Of a stretch of 20,734 bases of DNA, positions 1 to 8,403 are shown in pieces. How positions within the stretch are numbered: position 1 is the stretch's first letter; every line of letters starts with the position of its first letter. Below the pieces are notes generated by a model. The model made no database searches. It was given only the letters and a program-made list of their open reading frames with translations, and was not told the DNA's origin. Position numbers and translations under genes: made by a program. The DNA is from Pseudothermotoga sp. (GTDB lineage Bacteria > Thermotogota > Thermotogae > Thermotogales > DSM-5069): positions 1 to 20,734 of the forward strand of contig JAPYWY010000004.1 in NCBI GenBank assembly GCA_028276125.1, given 5' to 3'.

Positions 1-3000
1 CGATATCGTCGAGCACATAGAACGGGCTCGGATTGACTTCCATGAGCGAAAACAGAAGTGCGATGCCCACGAGTGATTTTTCTCCTCCAGAGAGCAATTG
101 AAGCTTCTGAACCCTTTTCCCAGGTTTCCTCAGGGATATCTCAAGGCCCGCCTCGAGTAAGTCTTTTCCAGGTTCCAACCTTATCTCGCCTTCCGCACCA
201 GGGAAGAGCTGGGAAACGTAACGTGAAAAGGCCGCGTTGACTTGCTCGTAGACATCCATGAATCGTTTTCTCGCTTCTTCGTCTGTTTTTTGAATGAGTT
301 CCTCGATCTTCTTTTTCGATTCCTCGAGATCTTTCTTCTCCATCGCAAGTTCCTCGTACCTTCTTTCGACCTCGTTGTACTCGTTGATGGCTGTGAGGTC
401 CACCGGTCCAAGGTACTTGATCTTGTTCTGCAGATCCTCCATCTCGTTCTTCAGCGATTCGAGAGTTTCTTCGGTGAGTTCCTCGACTTGCTGTGCGGAC
501 TCGATATCGATTTCCTTCAAATGTTGTTCGATCCTGTTTTTGACTTCCTGGATCAGAAGCTCAAGGTGGTGCGAGTTCTCCCTGAGTTTTTCTCTCTCTT
601 CCTTCAGCGTGTTCATACTCATCTCTATATCGTTCAACTGTGCAAGTTTTTGATCTTTGTCCATCCTCTGCATCCTCATCGATTCGAAGAGTTCTTCCGT
701 TTCTCTCCGTATCGATTCGAGTTCTCTCGAATTCTCCAGAAGTTCCAGCTTTATCTTCTCTATCTGCGTTTCGAGCTCCACACTCTGTTTTTGAAGGTTG
801 ACTTTCTCCTCAGTTGATTTTTCAATCTGGTTTTTGATCCTCTCCAGTTCCGATTCGTAGTGTAATCTCTTCTCCAGAGCTCCACTCAGTTCCGCCTTCA
901 GCTCCATGTACTTGCTGGAGATCTCATCCAGCGATTGTTTCTCCAACTGCAGCTCTTTGTCGAAACTCTCGATGTCTCTCTGGAGTTCTTCCGCTCGGCG
1001 GCGCACCTCGTCCAGTTGGTTGAACACTTCCTGCTTTCTCAGCTTCAATCCCTCGGAACGACTCTTGTACTCTCTTTCGAGCTGTTGGAGTGAATCGAGT
1101 TCCTTCTTGACATCCTCGAAAGTCCTCGAGAGTTCTTCTATCATCCTCTTGTTCAAGCTGTCCTGCGTCAAAACTTCCACGAGTTCCTTCTCGACGAGCC
1201 CATGGTGCCTCTTCAGCTCATCGAGTTCTCTCTCTGTTTCCTTCAGCTCTGAATCGAGTTGTCTTTCGATGGACATCAGCTGCATCCTCTGCGATGCTAT
1301 CTCGTTCAATCTGGCCTTCCTGATGACGAGCGAGTCGGTTCTGTCGTAGGAAGTTTCTCCACCCGTGATGGAACCATGGGGGCCGATGAGTTCTCCTTCG
1401 AGTGTCGCGATCCTGCACCTCAATCGGTATTTTCGCTTCATGTCTATGGCATCTTCCAAGCTCTTCACGATTATGTCGCTTCCGAACAGATAGTTCGGTA
1501 GATTCGAGAACTGGGGCGAAACCGTCACGAGCTGTGCGGCGTAGCCCACGAAACCTGGATGGTTTTCGACGTCCCTCAACCTTGCGAACTGTGATTCTAT
1601 CAGATCCAATGGTAAGAACGTGACCCGACCTATTTTCTCTTGCTTCAGCCATTCTATGATCGTTTGGGCGTCTTCCGCACGCTCCACGACCACGTGCTGC
1701 ACGGCACCACCCAGCAGAGCTTCGATCGCCTTGGCATGCTCAAGCTGAAAGTTGAGCAGATTCCCCACCACGTCGTGTACGTTGCTGAACTCTCCCTCAG
1801 CCTTTCTGGCGAAGATGGCCCTCACTGCCCGAGAGTAACCTTCGTAATTCGCTATCAGAGCGCGTAAGCGTTTTTCTTCTTCATCCAGATACCTCAAGTT
1901 TCTTTGGACGTCTTCCAGCCTTGCCGTCAGCTGTTCGTGACGAAGCTTCAACTGGTTGGTTTGGGTTTCGATCTCTTTGAGTTCCTCTGAAAGCTTGTTC
2001 TTACGATCATGTGTCTTGCTGGATTTTTCGAACAGCGTTGAGAGCTCGTACTGAAGTGCGTTGAGTCGTTCGATCTTCGTCGTCAGTTGTGCCTGTAACA
2101 TCGAAATTCTCTTCTTGAGGTCTTCCATCGTTTCATCCAACTTGTTCAGCTCGTTCTCGAGTGAAACTCTCTTCTTCTCCGTCGATGCGAGTTGTTCCCT
2201 CAAGAGCAACGCGTTCTTCTCCTTTTCAGAGTATCTGGAAAGCACGTTCTGTCTCGTTTCCTCGACCTGCTTCAGTTGTTCTTCCTTTTGTTTCACTTCT
2301 TCAAGAAGGGCTTTGAAGATGAGACTGAGTTCATCTTTCCTCTTCTTGAGTTGAGAGACTTGTTCATCGATCAAATAAGTCTTGGTAGTGAGCTCAACGT
2401 AACGATTTTCCAATTCGCTCAGTTTTTTGCTGTAGATCTCTCTCATTTCAGTTAGTGCGGTTTGCCTCTTCTTGTAATCTTCGAGCAGGTTCGTGAAGGT
2501 CTCTATCTCCTTGTCGACGTCGGCGAACTCTTCTCTGAGTGCAGACCAGCAGGATTCGAGTTCTACGAGCTTTTTCTGTACTTCGTTGATCTTCTCTTGA
2601 TTTTCAGCGAATTGTGTTTCGAGGTTTTCCAACCTCTTCAGGTCCCTCTTCAGCACGTTTCCGAAGAAGAACTTTCTCACCTGTTCGAGCCTTTGTGAGT
2701 ACTCCACGTAACGTTCGGCCCTCTTGGCTTTGAGATAGAGCGATTTTCTCTGCTTGTCCAACTCGGCCAAGAGATCCTGTATGCGCGCCAGGTTGTTGGA
2801 GACGTTCTCGAGCCTCACGAGGGCTTCTCTCTTTTTCTCTCGGTAGAACGAAGTGCCAGCCGCTTCTTCGAAGAGGATTCTCATCTCCTGCGGCATCGCG
2901 TTCGTGATGCGCTCTATCTGTCCTTGACCTACGATCGAATAGAGTTCCTTGCCGATGCCCGTTCCTGCAAACCTTTCATGGATATCTCTCAAGCGGACCG

Positions 3001-3331
3001 GCTCACCGTTCAACATGTAGACGTTCCTTCCGTCGGATGAGAGAGAACGTGCAACGGTGAGAGTATCACCGTCGTATTCGAAGACCAGTTCAACGTAAGC
3101 GAACGAACCGGCTGGCATGCTGCTCGATCCTGCAAAGATGATGTCGAATTTCTCCTCCGCACGCAGTTGTTTCATCGATTGCTCTCCAAAGACCCAGCGA
3201 ATCGCATCGACAACGTTTGATTTTCCCCCACCGTTCGGGCCAACTATCGCCGTGATCCCCTCCGAGAAGTTCAATCGTGTGGGCCGGGCGAACGATTTGA
3301 AACCATGCAAGAACATGCTCTTGAGTCTCAC
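1..3331 (-). CDS. smc: Chromosome segregation protein SMC (C-terminal end off the window)
   Basis: This is an SMC ATPase, which forms a dimer with ScpA/ScpB and condenses and segregates the chromosome. About 1110 residues are present; the usual length is near 1170-1190, so the last stretch of the C-terminal head lies beyond base 1. The N-terminal head shows Walker A GPNGGGKS at residues 31-38 and a Q-loop (YSIVGQGQIE) near 131-140. A long coiled coil rich in Glu, Lys and Leu follows. The hinge lies at about residues 490-650 and ends in a GPHGSITGG motif. After a second coiled coil come the signature LLSGGEKS and Walker B FYVLDDI at the window edge. The start is GTG at 3331 with a GAGGGGG ribosome site upstream; the internal Met6 would cut into the first strand. 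The frame is open at every point I checked. It lies 16 bp after nagA and is probably co-transcribed. The Walker B glutamate position is Asp here. Confidence 0.96.
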   Translation of the reverse strand, partial: MRLKSMFLHGFKSFARPTRLNFSEGITAIVGPNGGGKSNVVDAIRWVFGEQSMKQLRAEEKFDIIFAGSSSMPAGSFAYVELVFEYDGDTLTVARSLSSDGRNVYMLNGEPVRLRDIHERFAGTGIGKELYSIVGQGQIERITNAMPQEMRILFEEAAGTSFYREKKREALVRLENVSNNLARIQDLLAELDKQRKSLYLKAKRAERYVEYSQRLEQVRKFFFGNVLKRDLKRLENLETQFAENQEKINEVQKKLVELESCWSALREEFADVDKEIETFTNLLEDYKKRQTALTEMREIYSKKLSELENRYVELTTKTYLIDEQVSQLKKRKDELSLIFKALLEEVKQKEEQLKQVEETRQNVLSRYSEKEKNALLLREQLASTEKKRVSLENELNKLDETMEDLKKRISMLQAQLTTKIERLNALQYELSTLFEKSSKTHDRKNKLSEELKEIETQTNQLKLRHEQLTARLEDVQRNLRYLDEEEKRLRALIANYEGYSRAVRAIFARKAEGEFSNVHDVVGNLLNFQLEHAKAIEALLGGAVQHVVVERAEDAQTIIEWLKQEKIGRVTFLPLDLIESQFARLRDVENHPGFVGYAAQLVTVSPQFSNLPNYLFGSDIIVKSLEDAIDMKRKYRLRCRIATLEGELIGPHGSITGGETSYDRTDSLVIRKARLNEIASQRMQLMSIERQLDSELKETERELDELKRHHGLVEKELVEVLTQDSLNKRMIEELSRTFEDVKKELDSLQQLEREYKSRSEGLKLRKQEVFNQLDEVRRRAEELQRDIESFDKELQLEKQSLDEISSKYMELKAELSGALEKRLHYESELERIKNQIEKSTEEKVNLQKQSVELETQIEKIKLELLENSRELESIRRETEELFESMRMQRMDKDQKLAQLNDIEMSMNTLKEEREKLRENSHHLELLIQEVKNRIEQHLKEIDIESAQQVEELTEETLESLKNEMEDLQNKIKYLGPVDLTAINEYNEVERRYEELAMEKKDLEESKKKIEELIQKTDEEARKRFMDVYEQVNAAFSRYVSQLFPGAEGEIRLEPGKDLLEAGLEISLRKPGKRVQKLQLLSGGEKSLVGIALLFSLMEVNPSPFYVLDDI

Positions 3332-3347
3332 CGTCTTGCCCCCTCAT

Positions 3348-4481
3348 TCAAGGCCGATGAACCAACCGTCCATCCACGTAAAGTGCCAACGGCGTGAGTT
3401 GTTCATCCAGTGCCACGATGTCTGCGCTCATCCCCTCCGCGATCAAGTTCGGTTTCATTCCGCTCGCTTTGCTCGCTGTGAAACTCGCCATGACGAGGGC
3501 AGACCTGAGTGGTATTCCAAGGTCGAAGACCAGATTCTTGACCGCACGATCGATCGTCAACGTACTTCCCGCAAGGACATTTTGACCATACAGTTTGGCT
3601 ACACCTTGCTTGACCTCGACCTTCATCTGACCGAGTTCGTAGACGCCATCTTCGAGTCCTGTTGCGGAGATGGAATCGCTGACCAACAAAGTTTTGAACG
3701 GTCCCTTCGTTTTGAGAACGATTCCGATCGAAGCTGGATGAACGTGCACCAGATCACATATGATCTCACAGTACACGTCCTTGTTCGTCAGAACGGCTCC
3801 CACCACACCGGGCTCTCTGTGGTCAAACTGCCTCATGGCGTTGAACACGTGCGTTGCCCTGCGTGCACCCATCCGTATGGTTCGCGTGGTTTCCTCGTAG
3901 GTGGCATTCGTGTGTGCGATGCTCACAACTATTCTGTGTCGTCGCAACAGCTTGATGGCGTCTTCTGCGCCTTCAAGTTCCGGTGCGATGGCGAAAATTT
4001 TGACGACATCACCGTACTCATAGATGAACCTTGACAACTCCTCGAGATCGGGTTTCTTGAGCAAATCTTTCTTGTGCGCCCCACTCTTCGCCGGACTCAG
4101 GTACGGTCCCTCCACATACAGGCCACCGATCTTCGCTTTCAACATGTCATTCTTCATCACTTTTCTAACGTTTTCCGCCACTCTCGACAAATTGTCGAAC
4201 GTGTCCGACACGGTCGTTGGAAAGAAGCATCCGATGCCATGTTGAGCATAGAACGAAGACAACTTCAAGAGATCTTCATTGTTCGCACTCATCACATCTA
4301 TGCCAACCGCACCATGCGTGTGGCTGTCTATGAACGCGGGGGCAAGGATGGGATATCTCTGTTCCGCCGTGAGCTTGCTTTTCCCTATGGATGTGATCTT
4401 GCCTTTTTCGATCACAACGCATACATCTTCGAATTCTCTCAGCGGTGTGAACAACCGTTTGGCCCTTATCCTCAACCTCAT
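3348..4481 (-). CDS. nagA: N-acetylglucosamine-6-phosphate deacetylase
   Basis: NagA removes the acetyl group from N-acetylglucosamine-6-phosphate, giving glucosamine-6-phosphate and acetate for amino-sugar catabolism and cell-wall recycling in the cytoplasm. The 377-residue protein has the amidohydrolase TIM-barrel landmarks in order: DSHTHG at 52-57, the metal-binding Glu in YVEGPYL (E124), H190 in SIAHTNAT, H211 in THVFNAM, the substrate-loop His of DLVHVHP (H246) and the catalytic Asp of LVSDS (D269). The family usually has Gly after the Asp of the DxxH segment; here it is Leu. I chose ATG 4481 over the longer GTG at 4514 because the extended -10 at 4525-4533 would start RNA only a few bases before 4514, and homologues start near a basic segment of this kind. 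The ribosome site (GGGAG) is close to the ATG, so the exact start is not certain. It is first in a nagA-smc pair. Confidence 0.93.
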   Translation of the reverse strand: MRLRIRAKRLFTPLREFEDVCVVIEKGKITSIGKSKLTAEQRYPILAPAFIDSHTHGAVGIDVMSANNEDLLKLSSFYAQHGIGCFFPTTVSDTFDNLSRVAENVRKVMKNDMLKAKIGGLYVEGPYLSPAKSGAHKKDLLKKPDLEELSRFIYEYGDVVKIFAIAPELEGAEDAIKLLRRHRIVVSIAHTNATYEETTRTIRMGARRATHVFNAMRQFDHREPGVVGAVLTNKDVYCEIICDLVHVHPASIGIVLKTKGPFKTLLVSDSISATGLEDGVYELGQMKVEVKQGVAKLYGQNVLAGSTLTIDRAVKNLVFDLGIPLRSALVMASFTASKASGMKPNLIAEGMSADIVALDEQLTPLALYVDGRLVHRP

Positions 4482-4524
4482 CAACTCCCGACCGATCGAA
4501 AATTTTCTTGGCACATCACTAATT

Positions 4525-4533
4525 ATGATAGCA
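4525..4533 (-). promoter_or_regulatory. Candidate extended -10 promoter for nagA-smc
   Basis: Read on the minus strand the bases are TGC followed by TATCAT, an extended -10 element (TGn-TATCAT). No convincing -35 is present. Transcription would start near 4518, giving nagA a leader of about 37 nt if ATG 4481 is the start. It sits within 7 bases of the divergent thrS element. Confidence 0.35.
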
Positions 4534-4539
4534 CCTGTG

Positions 4540-4548
4540 TGGTAATAT
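4540..4548 (+). promoter_or_regulatory. Candidate extended -10 promoter for thrS
   Basis: The plus strand reads TGG followed by TAATAT, an extended -10 element with no clear -35. A start near 4555 would leave a leader of under 20 nt that contains only the ribosome site GGGAGGTG (4560-4567). That leaves no room for a T-box or another riboswitch in front of thrS. Confidence 0.4.
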
Positions 4549-4572
4549 TAACTTAAAAAGGGAGGTGTCGGA

Positions 4573-6492
4573 ATGAAGCTTTTCATAAAAGACGTCGGCG
4601 AATTGGAGCTTCAAGCTCCCATAAGTGTTGCGTCTCTCGTTGAAAGGCTCGGGCGTAAGTCAGTGATAGCCGCGATCCAAGATGGAAAGTTGATCGATGT
4701 TCGTGATGAGGTGAATGGAGGTCAGATCGAGTTCATCACGCTCGATCATCCCATGGCGCCACAGGTGTACCGACACACGATGTCTCACATCATGGCGCAG
4801 GCGGTGATGAGGATCTTCGGAGAAGATAAGGTTTTACTTGGCATAGGTCCGGTCATAGAGAACGGCTTTTACTACGATTTCGAGATTGTCTCAGGAAAGA
4901 TCGTTGAGGAGGACCTTCCCAAGATCGAGGAAGTGATGAGAGACATAATTCAACAAGATCTCCCCATAGAACGTTTCACCATGAAGAAAGATGAGGCCAT
5001 CGAGTTCATGAAAAGAAAAGGACAGAAGTACAAGGTGGAACTGCTGAGCGAGATGCAGGAAGAAACGGTGACGTTCTACAAGCAAGGAGAGTTCGTGGAT
5101 CTGTGCAGGGGTCCTCATCTGCCGTCCACAGGGATCGTGAAGCACTTCAAGCTTCTCTCGCTCTCCGGCGCTTACTGGAGGGGGAACGAGAACAACCCCA
5201 TGCTCCAGAGGATATATGGAACAGCCTTCGCGAGTGAGGAAGAACTGAACAAGTATGTGGAGATGGTCGAGGAGGCCAAACGGAGGGACCACAGAAAACT
5301 CGGTCCCGCATTGGGGATATTCTTCATCGACTACGATTATGCTCCGGGCATGCCCATCTTCACTCCCGCTGGTACGGTGATCCTACGCGAGCTGATGAAT
5401 TTTTCAAGGGAACTGCATCTGACGAGTGGTTATCAAGAGGTCATGACACCCCTGGTGATGAGTGAGAAGCTGTGGAGGATGTCGGGCCACTGGGATCACT
5501 ACAAGGAAAACATGTACTTCACTTCGAAGGAAGATCAGAACTTCGCCATAAAGCCGATGAACTGTCCAGGTCACATACTCATCTACAAGAGCAAGCCCGT
5601 GTCTTACAGAGATCTACCGATCAGATATTTCGAGTTCGGTAGAGTCCACAGGTACGAGAGGAGTGGGGTACTGCATGGTTTGCTGCGCGTGAGAAGCTTC
5701 ACTCAGGACGATGCACACATCTTCTGTAGGATCGATCAGATAGAACAAGAAATCGTTGGGATCATCAGACTCATAGAGCGCATCTACGCGCAGTTCGGTT
5801 TCGAATACTCCGTTGAGTTGAGCACGATGCCGGAGAACCACATGGGTGACGTGGAAACTTGGAACATGGCCACAGAATCGTTGAAGAACGCATTGGACTC
5901 GATCAAACTTCCGTATGTGATAAAAGAAGGAGAAGGAGCCTTCTACGGACCGAAGATAGACTTTCACGTGAAAGATTCCATCGGCAGGATGTGGCAGTGT
6001 GCAACTGTACAACTGGACTTCCTCATGCCCCAGAGGTTCGACCTTTACTACGTGGAAGCTGACGGTTCACAGGTCAGACCTGTGATGATACACACAGCAA
6101 AGTACGGAAGCTTGGAAAGATTCTTGGGCATACTCATCGAGCACTTCGCCGGAGCGTTTCCCACGTGGCTTGCTCCAACACAGGCCGTGGTACTACCAAT
6201 CTCCGATCGGCACAGAAACTACGCGGAACAGATCGTTGAGAAGTTCTCGCACAGCGGTTTGAGAATCAAACTCGACGCACGGCACGAGACGCTCTCTTAC
6301 AGAGTGAGGGAAGCCCAGACAATGAAAGTGCCCTACATGTTCATCGTGGGTGATAGGGAGATGAGTGAAAAGAAGATCTCCGTGAGGACGAGAAAGGGTG
6401 TAGATCTTGGAGCGAAGGATGTGGATGAGGTGTTGAACAAGATGGTCCAGGAAATCAGAACGCGTTCGTTGAAAAATTTGTTAGAGGGATGA
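4573..6492 (+). CDS. thrS: Threonyl-tRNA synthetase
   Basis: ThrRS charges tRNA(Thr) with threonine and hydrolyses mis-made Ser-tRNA(Thr). The 639-residue length is normal for a full four-domain bacterial enzyme. An N-terminal TGS domain covers about 1-60. The editing domain carries H68/H72 in RHTMSHIM and C178/H182 in DLCRGPH. The class II catalytic core has the zinc ligands C331 (MNCPGH), H382 (DDAHIF) and H507 (MIHTAKYG), motif 2 around FEFGRVHRYERSG and motif 3 around SLERFLGILIEH. The C-terminal anticodon-binding domain runs from about 535 to 639. The ATG has a GGGAGGTG ribosome site 5 nt upstream. It is followed after 3 bases by the HD-GYP gene, so the two are probably co-transcribed. 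Nothing in the protein looks degraded. Confidence 0.98.
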   Translation: MKLFIKDVGELELQAPISVASLVERLGRKSVIAAIQDGKLIDVRDEVNGGQIEFITLDHPMAPQVYRHTMSHIMAQAVMRIFGEDKVLLGIGPVIENGFYYDFEIVSGKIVEEDLPKIEEVMRDIIQQDLPIERFTMKKDEAIEFMKRKGQKYKVELLSEMQEETVTFYKQGEFVDLCRGPHLPSTGIVKHFKLLSLSGAYWRGNENNPMLQRIYGTAFASEEELNKYVEMVEEAKRRDHRKLGPALGIFFIDYDYAPGMPIFTPAGTVILRELMNFSRELHLTSGYQEVMTPLVMSEKLWRMSGHWDHYKENMYFTSKEDQNFAIKPMNCPGHILIYKSKPVSYRDLPIRYFEFGRVHRYERSGVLHGLLRVRSFTQDDAHIFCRIDQIEQEIVGIIRLIERIYAQFGFEYSVELSTMPENHMGDVETWNMATESLKNALDSIKLPYVIKEGEGAFYGPKIDFHVKDSIGRMWQCATVQLDFLMPQRFDLYYVEADGSQVRPVMIHTAKYGSLERFLGILIEHFAGAFPTWLAPTQAVVLPISDRHRNYAEQIVEKFSHSGLRIKLDARHETLSYRVREAQTMKVPYMFIVGDREMSEKKISVRTRKGVDLGAKDVDEVLNKMVQEIRTRSLKNLLEG

Positions 6493-6495
6493 AGA

Positions 6496-7374
6496 ATGGT
6501 GTGCACGGTGCTGAAAGAAAAGGATGATCTGACTGAGCGATTCGAAAAGCTCTGTTCTGCGGAGGAACCGTTGTCGAAGAATCTGTTCATAACCGATGCG
6601 TTTCAACCAGATTTGTCGCCGCAGTTGGTCGTGCGGAAAGATTTCGTCGAACTGTACGACTCTGGAAAACTCGTGGCACGATTCGCGAACGACCCAAGTG
6701 CTTACGATTCCATTTGGACGTTCGTCAAGTCTTACGTGGACAAAGAGGATTACAAGAGCGCCCTCACCAGCTACAAGTTCGCGCGCAAGGTGGTCAGTGG
6801 CATCCTGCAAGCCATGGTTGTTCTGATGGAAGTCGAAGACAAACAAGGTTTCAGCCATTCGCAGAGGGTCACACGCTTGTGCGTGGAGATGGGTAAAGAA
6901 CTCGGCTTGGGCGAAAAGGAACTGGCGCTTCTGAAAGAATCGGCGATGCTCCACGACGTTGGCAAGATAGGTATCGAGCAACTCATGATGTACACACCGA
7001 CGCGGATCAGGATCTTCGAGAACATGCCACAGGATCATACCGTGATGGGAGCGATCTATCTATCGTCGATCGAGTATCTCTGGGACGTCGTTCCTGCGGT
7101 GAGGTCACACCACGAACGGTGGGACGGGAAAGGCTATCCGGATGGACTCAAGGGAGAAGAGATACCATTGTTTGCAAGGATAATATCCATCTGTGATTAT
7201 TTCGACGAGCTCACGCATTTTGTGACCTCCGAATGGGGAACTGGTCCGAAGACGGAGCCAGAAGCCCTCGAGATGATAAAAGTTCAGAGCGGAAAGATGT
7301 TCGATCCAAAGTTGGTTGAAATCTTCGTTGGGATGATGGAAAAGAAAGGATCAAGCGATCGCGTTGAGAAATAG
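6496..7374 (+). CDS. HD-GYP domain protein, likely cyclic-di-GMP phosphodiesterase
   Basis: The 292-residue protein has a C-terminal HD-GYP domain, the family that opens cyclic di-GMP. Visible residues are H121, the H153-D154 pair with K157 in MLHDVGKIGI, H181, the H205-H206-E207 cluster, the GYP triad in WDGKGYPDG (213-215) and D234 in ISICDYFDE. The end (EALEMIKVQSGKMFDPKLV) also fits HD-GYP proteins, but the usual Thr-Ser-x-Arg-Pro-Tyr segment after FDELT is replaced by a different loop (HFVTSEWGTGPKTE). The first 110 residues match no sensor domain I recognise and have no membrane segment, so the protein looks cytosolic. It starts 3 bases after thrS, with a GAGGGATGA ribosome site inside the thrS end. 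Its 3' end overlaps the opposite-strand gene by 24 bases. Activity is inferred from intact metal ligands. Confidence 0.88.
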   Translation: MVCTVLKEKDDLTERFEKLCSAEEPLSKNLFITDAFQPDLSPQLVVRKDFVELYDSGKLVARFANDPSAYDSIWTFVKSYVDKEDYKSALTSYKFARKVVSGILQAMVVLMEVEDKQGFSHSQRVTRLCVEMGKELGLGEKELALLKESAMLHDVGKIGIEQLMMYTPTRIRIFENMPQDHTVMGAIYLSSIEYLWDVVPAVRSHHERWDGKGYPDGLKGEEIPLFARIISICDYFDELTHFVTSEWGTGPKTEPEALEMIKVQSGKMFDPKLVEIFVGMMEKKGSSDRVEK

Positions 7375-7830
7375 TCCCAGTGGTTCGAGGAGCATCTGAA
7401 CGAGCTGGAGCGGCAGGTTCATGGCCATTTTGAGCAGTTGGATCTGTTGCTCCAGTTTCTCTCTTTCTTCCGGTGTTGCAAAGATCAGCTGATTTTCGAG
7501 TTCTCTTATCTTTTGCTCTATGTGTTGCTTGTACTCTCCATCTACGGATGTGTTGCCTTGTGTTCTCTCGCTTGGATAGTAGACCCAAACGGTGGTCCTA
7601 CCTGCCACCGCTGCAAGGAAGGAACCCTTCTTTCTCAGATCGAGACTGATACCACCCTGTATGATCACTCCGCCTTCTCTTTCAACCTTTCGCTTGAAAT
7701 ACAGCCAATTGCTGATCTCCTGTGTGAGCACACGCAAAACGCTTCGACTGGCCGAAGCACTGTTCCACAAACCAGGTTCTCCAGGATCGAGTCTGTAACC
7801 AAGCGTTGGGTTCGACACAGACTCGAGCAT
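7351..7830 (-). CDS. Hypothetical protein with C-terminal coiled coil
   Basis: I do not recognise this 159-residue protein. The N-terminal part is Gly/Pro/Ser-rich, the middle (about 40-90) looks like a small alpha-beta fold with a YFKRKVEREGGV and a GRTTVWVYYPSE segment, and residues about 100-140 form a Glu/Gln/Lys/Leu helix that should be coiled coil. The tail is hydrophobic (LVQMLLEPLGLFLNAIA). There is no signal peptide and no clear membrane span. I chose ATG 7830 because GAAGGTG lies 5 nt upstream; the alternative GTG 7836 overlaps the ruvA stop as GTGA but has the ribosome site against it. Its place right after ruvA, as the last gene of the valS-folC-ruvA operon, argues for a real expressed gene. 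The last 24 bases overlap the HD-GYP gene on the other strand. Confidence 0.75.
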   Translation of the reverse strand: MLESVSNPTLGYRLDPGEPGLWNSASASRSVLRVLTQEISNWLYFKRKVEREGGVIIQGGISLDLRKKGSFLAAVAGRTTVWVYYPSERTQGNTSVDGEYKQHIEQKIRELENQLIFATPEEREKLEQQIQLLKMAMNLPLQLVQMLLEPLGLFLNAIA

Positions 7831-7832
7831 GC

Positions 7833-8399
7833 TCACACCTTCTTAGAAAGCAGTCTCAGCGCCTCCTTGACGATCTGCTCCGCGTTCATGTTCGGTTTGA
7901 AAATCCTTCTCACAGCGTCTCGAATTTCGGACTTTGGAAAACCAAGTACCGTCAGAGCCTCAATTGCATCGAGGTATTCTCTGTTCATCGTGAAGGCGAT
8001 CGAAAATTCCTCATCTTTCAATTCCGAAACGAGTCTCTCGGCCGTCTTTCTACCGATTCCGGGTACTTGAGATAGTCTTTCGATGTCGCCACTCTTGATC
8101 ATGTAAACAAACTCGTCTGGCTCGACTGAAGAGAGGATCTTCAGAGCCGTTTTGTGACCCACTTTTGAAACCTTGGTGATCTTCTCAAACACCTCGAGCT
8201 TCACTTGGTCGAGAAATCCGTAGAGTGTGAACCCCTCTTGATTGAACTCGAGATGTGTGTAAAGTTTGACTCTTTCGCCTGTCTTCAATAATTCTGCGGT
8301 TCTTCTGTCACAATGGATTTCAAGAACGAAATCCGTCACACGCAGCAGTACAATGTTTCCTCTGATTCCTTCGACCTCTCCGTAGACTGCAGCGAACAA
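7833..8399 (-). CDS. ruvA: Holliday junction branch migration protein RuvA
   Basis: RuvA binds four-way DNA junctions as a tetramer and loads the RuvB helicase for branch migration in recombination repair. The 188-residue protein has the expected three parts: an OB fold (about 1-63, ending near LYGFLDQ), a double helix-hairpin-helix domain (VSKVGHKTAL and VPGIGRKTAERL), and a small three-helix C-terminal domain (about 145-188) that contacts RuvB. The start is TTG at 8399. No ATG or GTG lies in frame at the right place, and GGGGTGAG from the folC end supplies the ribosome site just upstream. Only 4 bases separate it from folC, so translation is probably coupled. No ruvB or ruvC is in the window. 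Confidence 0.95.
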   Translation of the reverse strand: MFAAVYGEVEGIRGNIVLLRVTDFVLEIHCDRRTAELLKTGERVKLYTHLEFNQEGFTLYGFLDQVKLEVFEKITKVSKVGHKTALKILSSVEPDEFVYMIKSGDIERLSQVPGIGRKTAERLVSELKDEEFSIAFTMNREYLDAIEALTVLGFPKSEIRDAVRRIFKPNMNAEQIVKEALRLLSKKV

Positions 8400-8403
8400 C
8401 GGC

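Noticed and set aside
3117..4034. Open frame of 305 codons on the plus strand
   Set aside because: It lies opposite smc and nagA, both of which are firmly identified.
4515..4572. T-box or other riboswitch before thrS
   Set aside because: The intergenic space is too short and contains no specifier-like stem; the same is true of the 49-bp gap before valS.
7352..7368. Near-palindrome around GCGATCGC in the convergent overlap as a bidirectional terminator
   Set aside because: The stem is imperfect with no room for a loop, and there is no T run on either strand.
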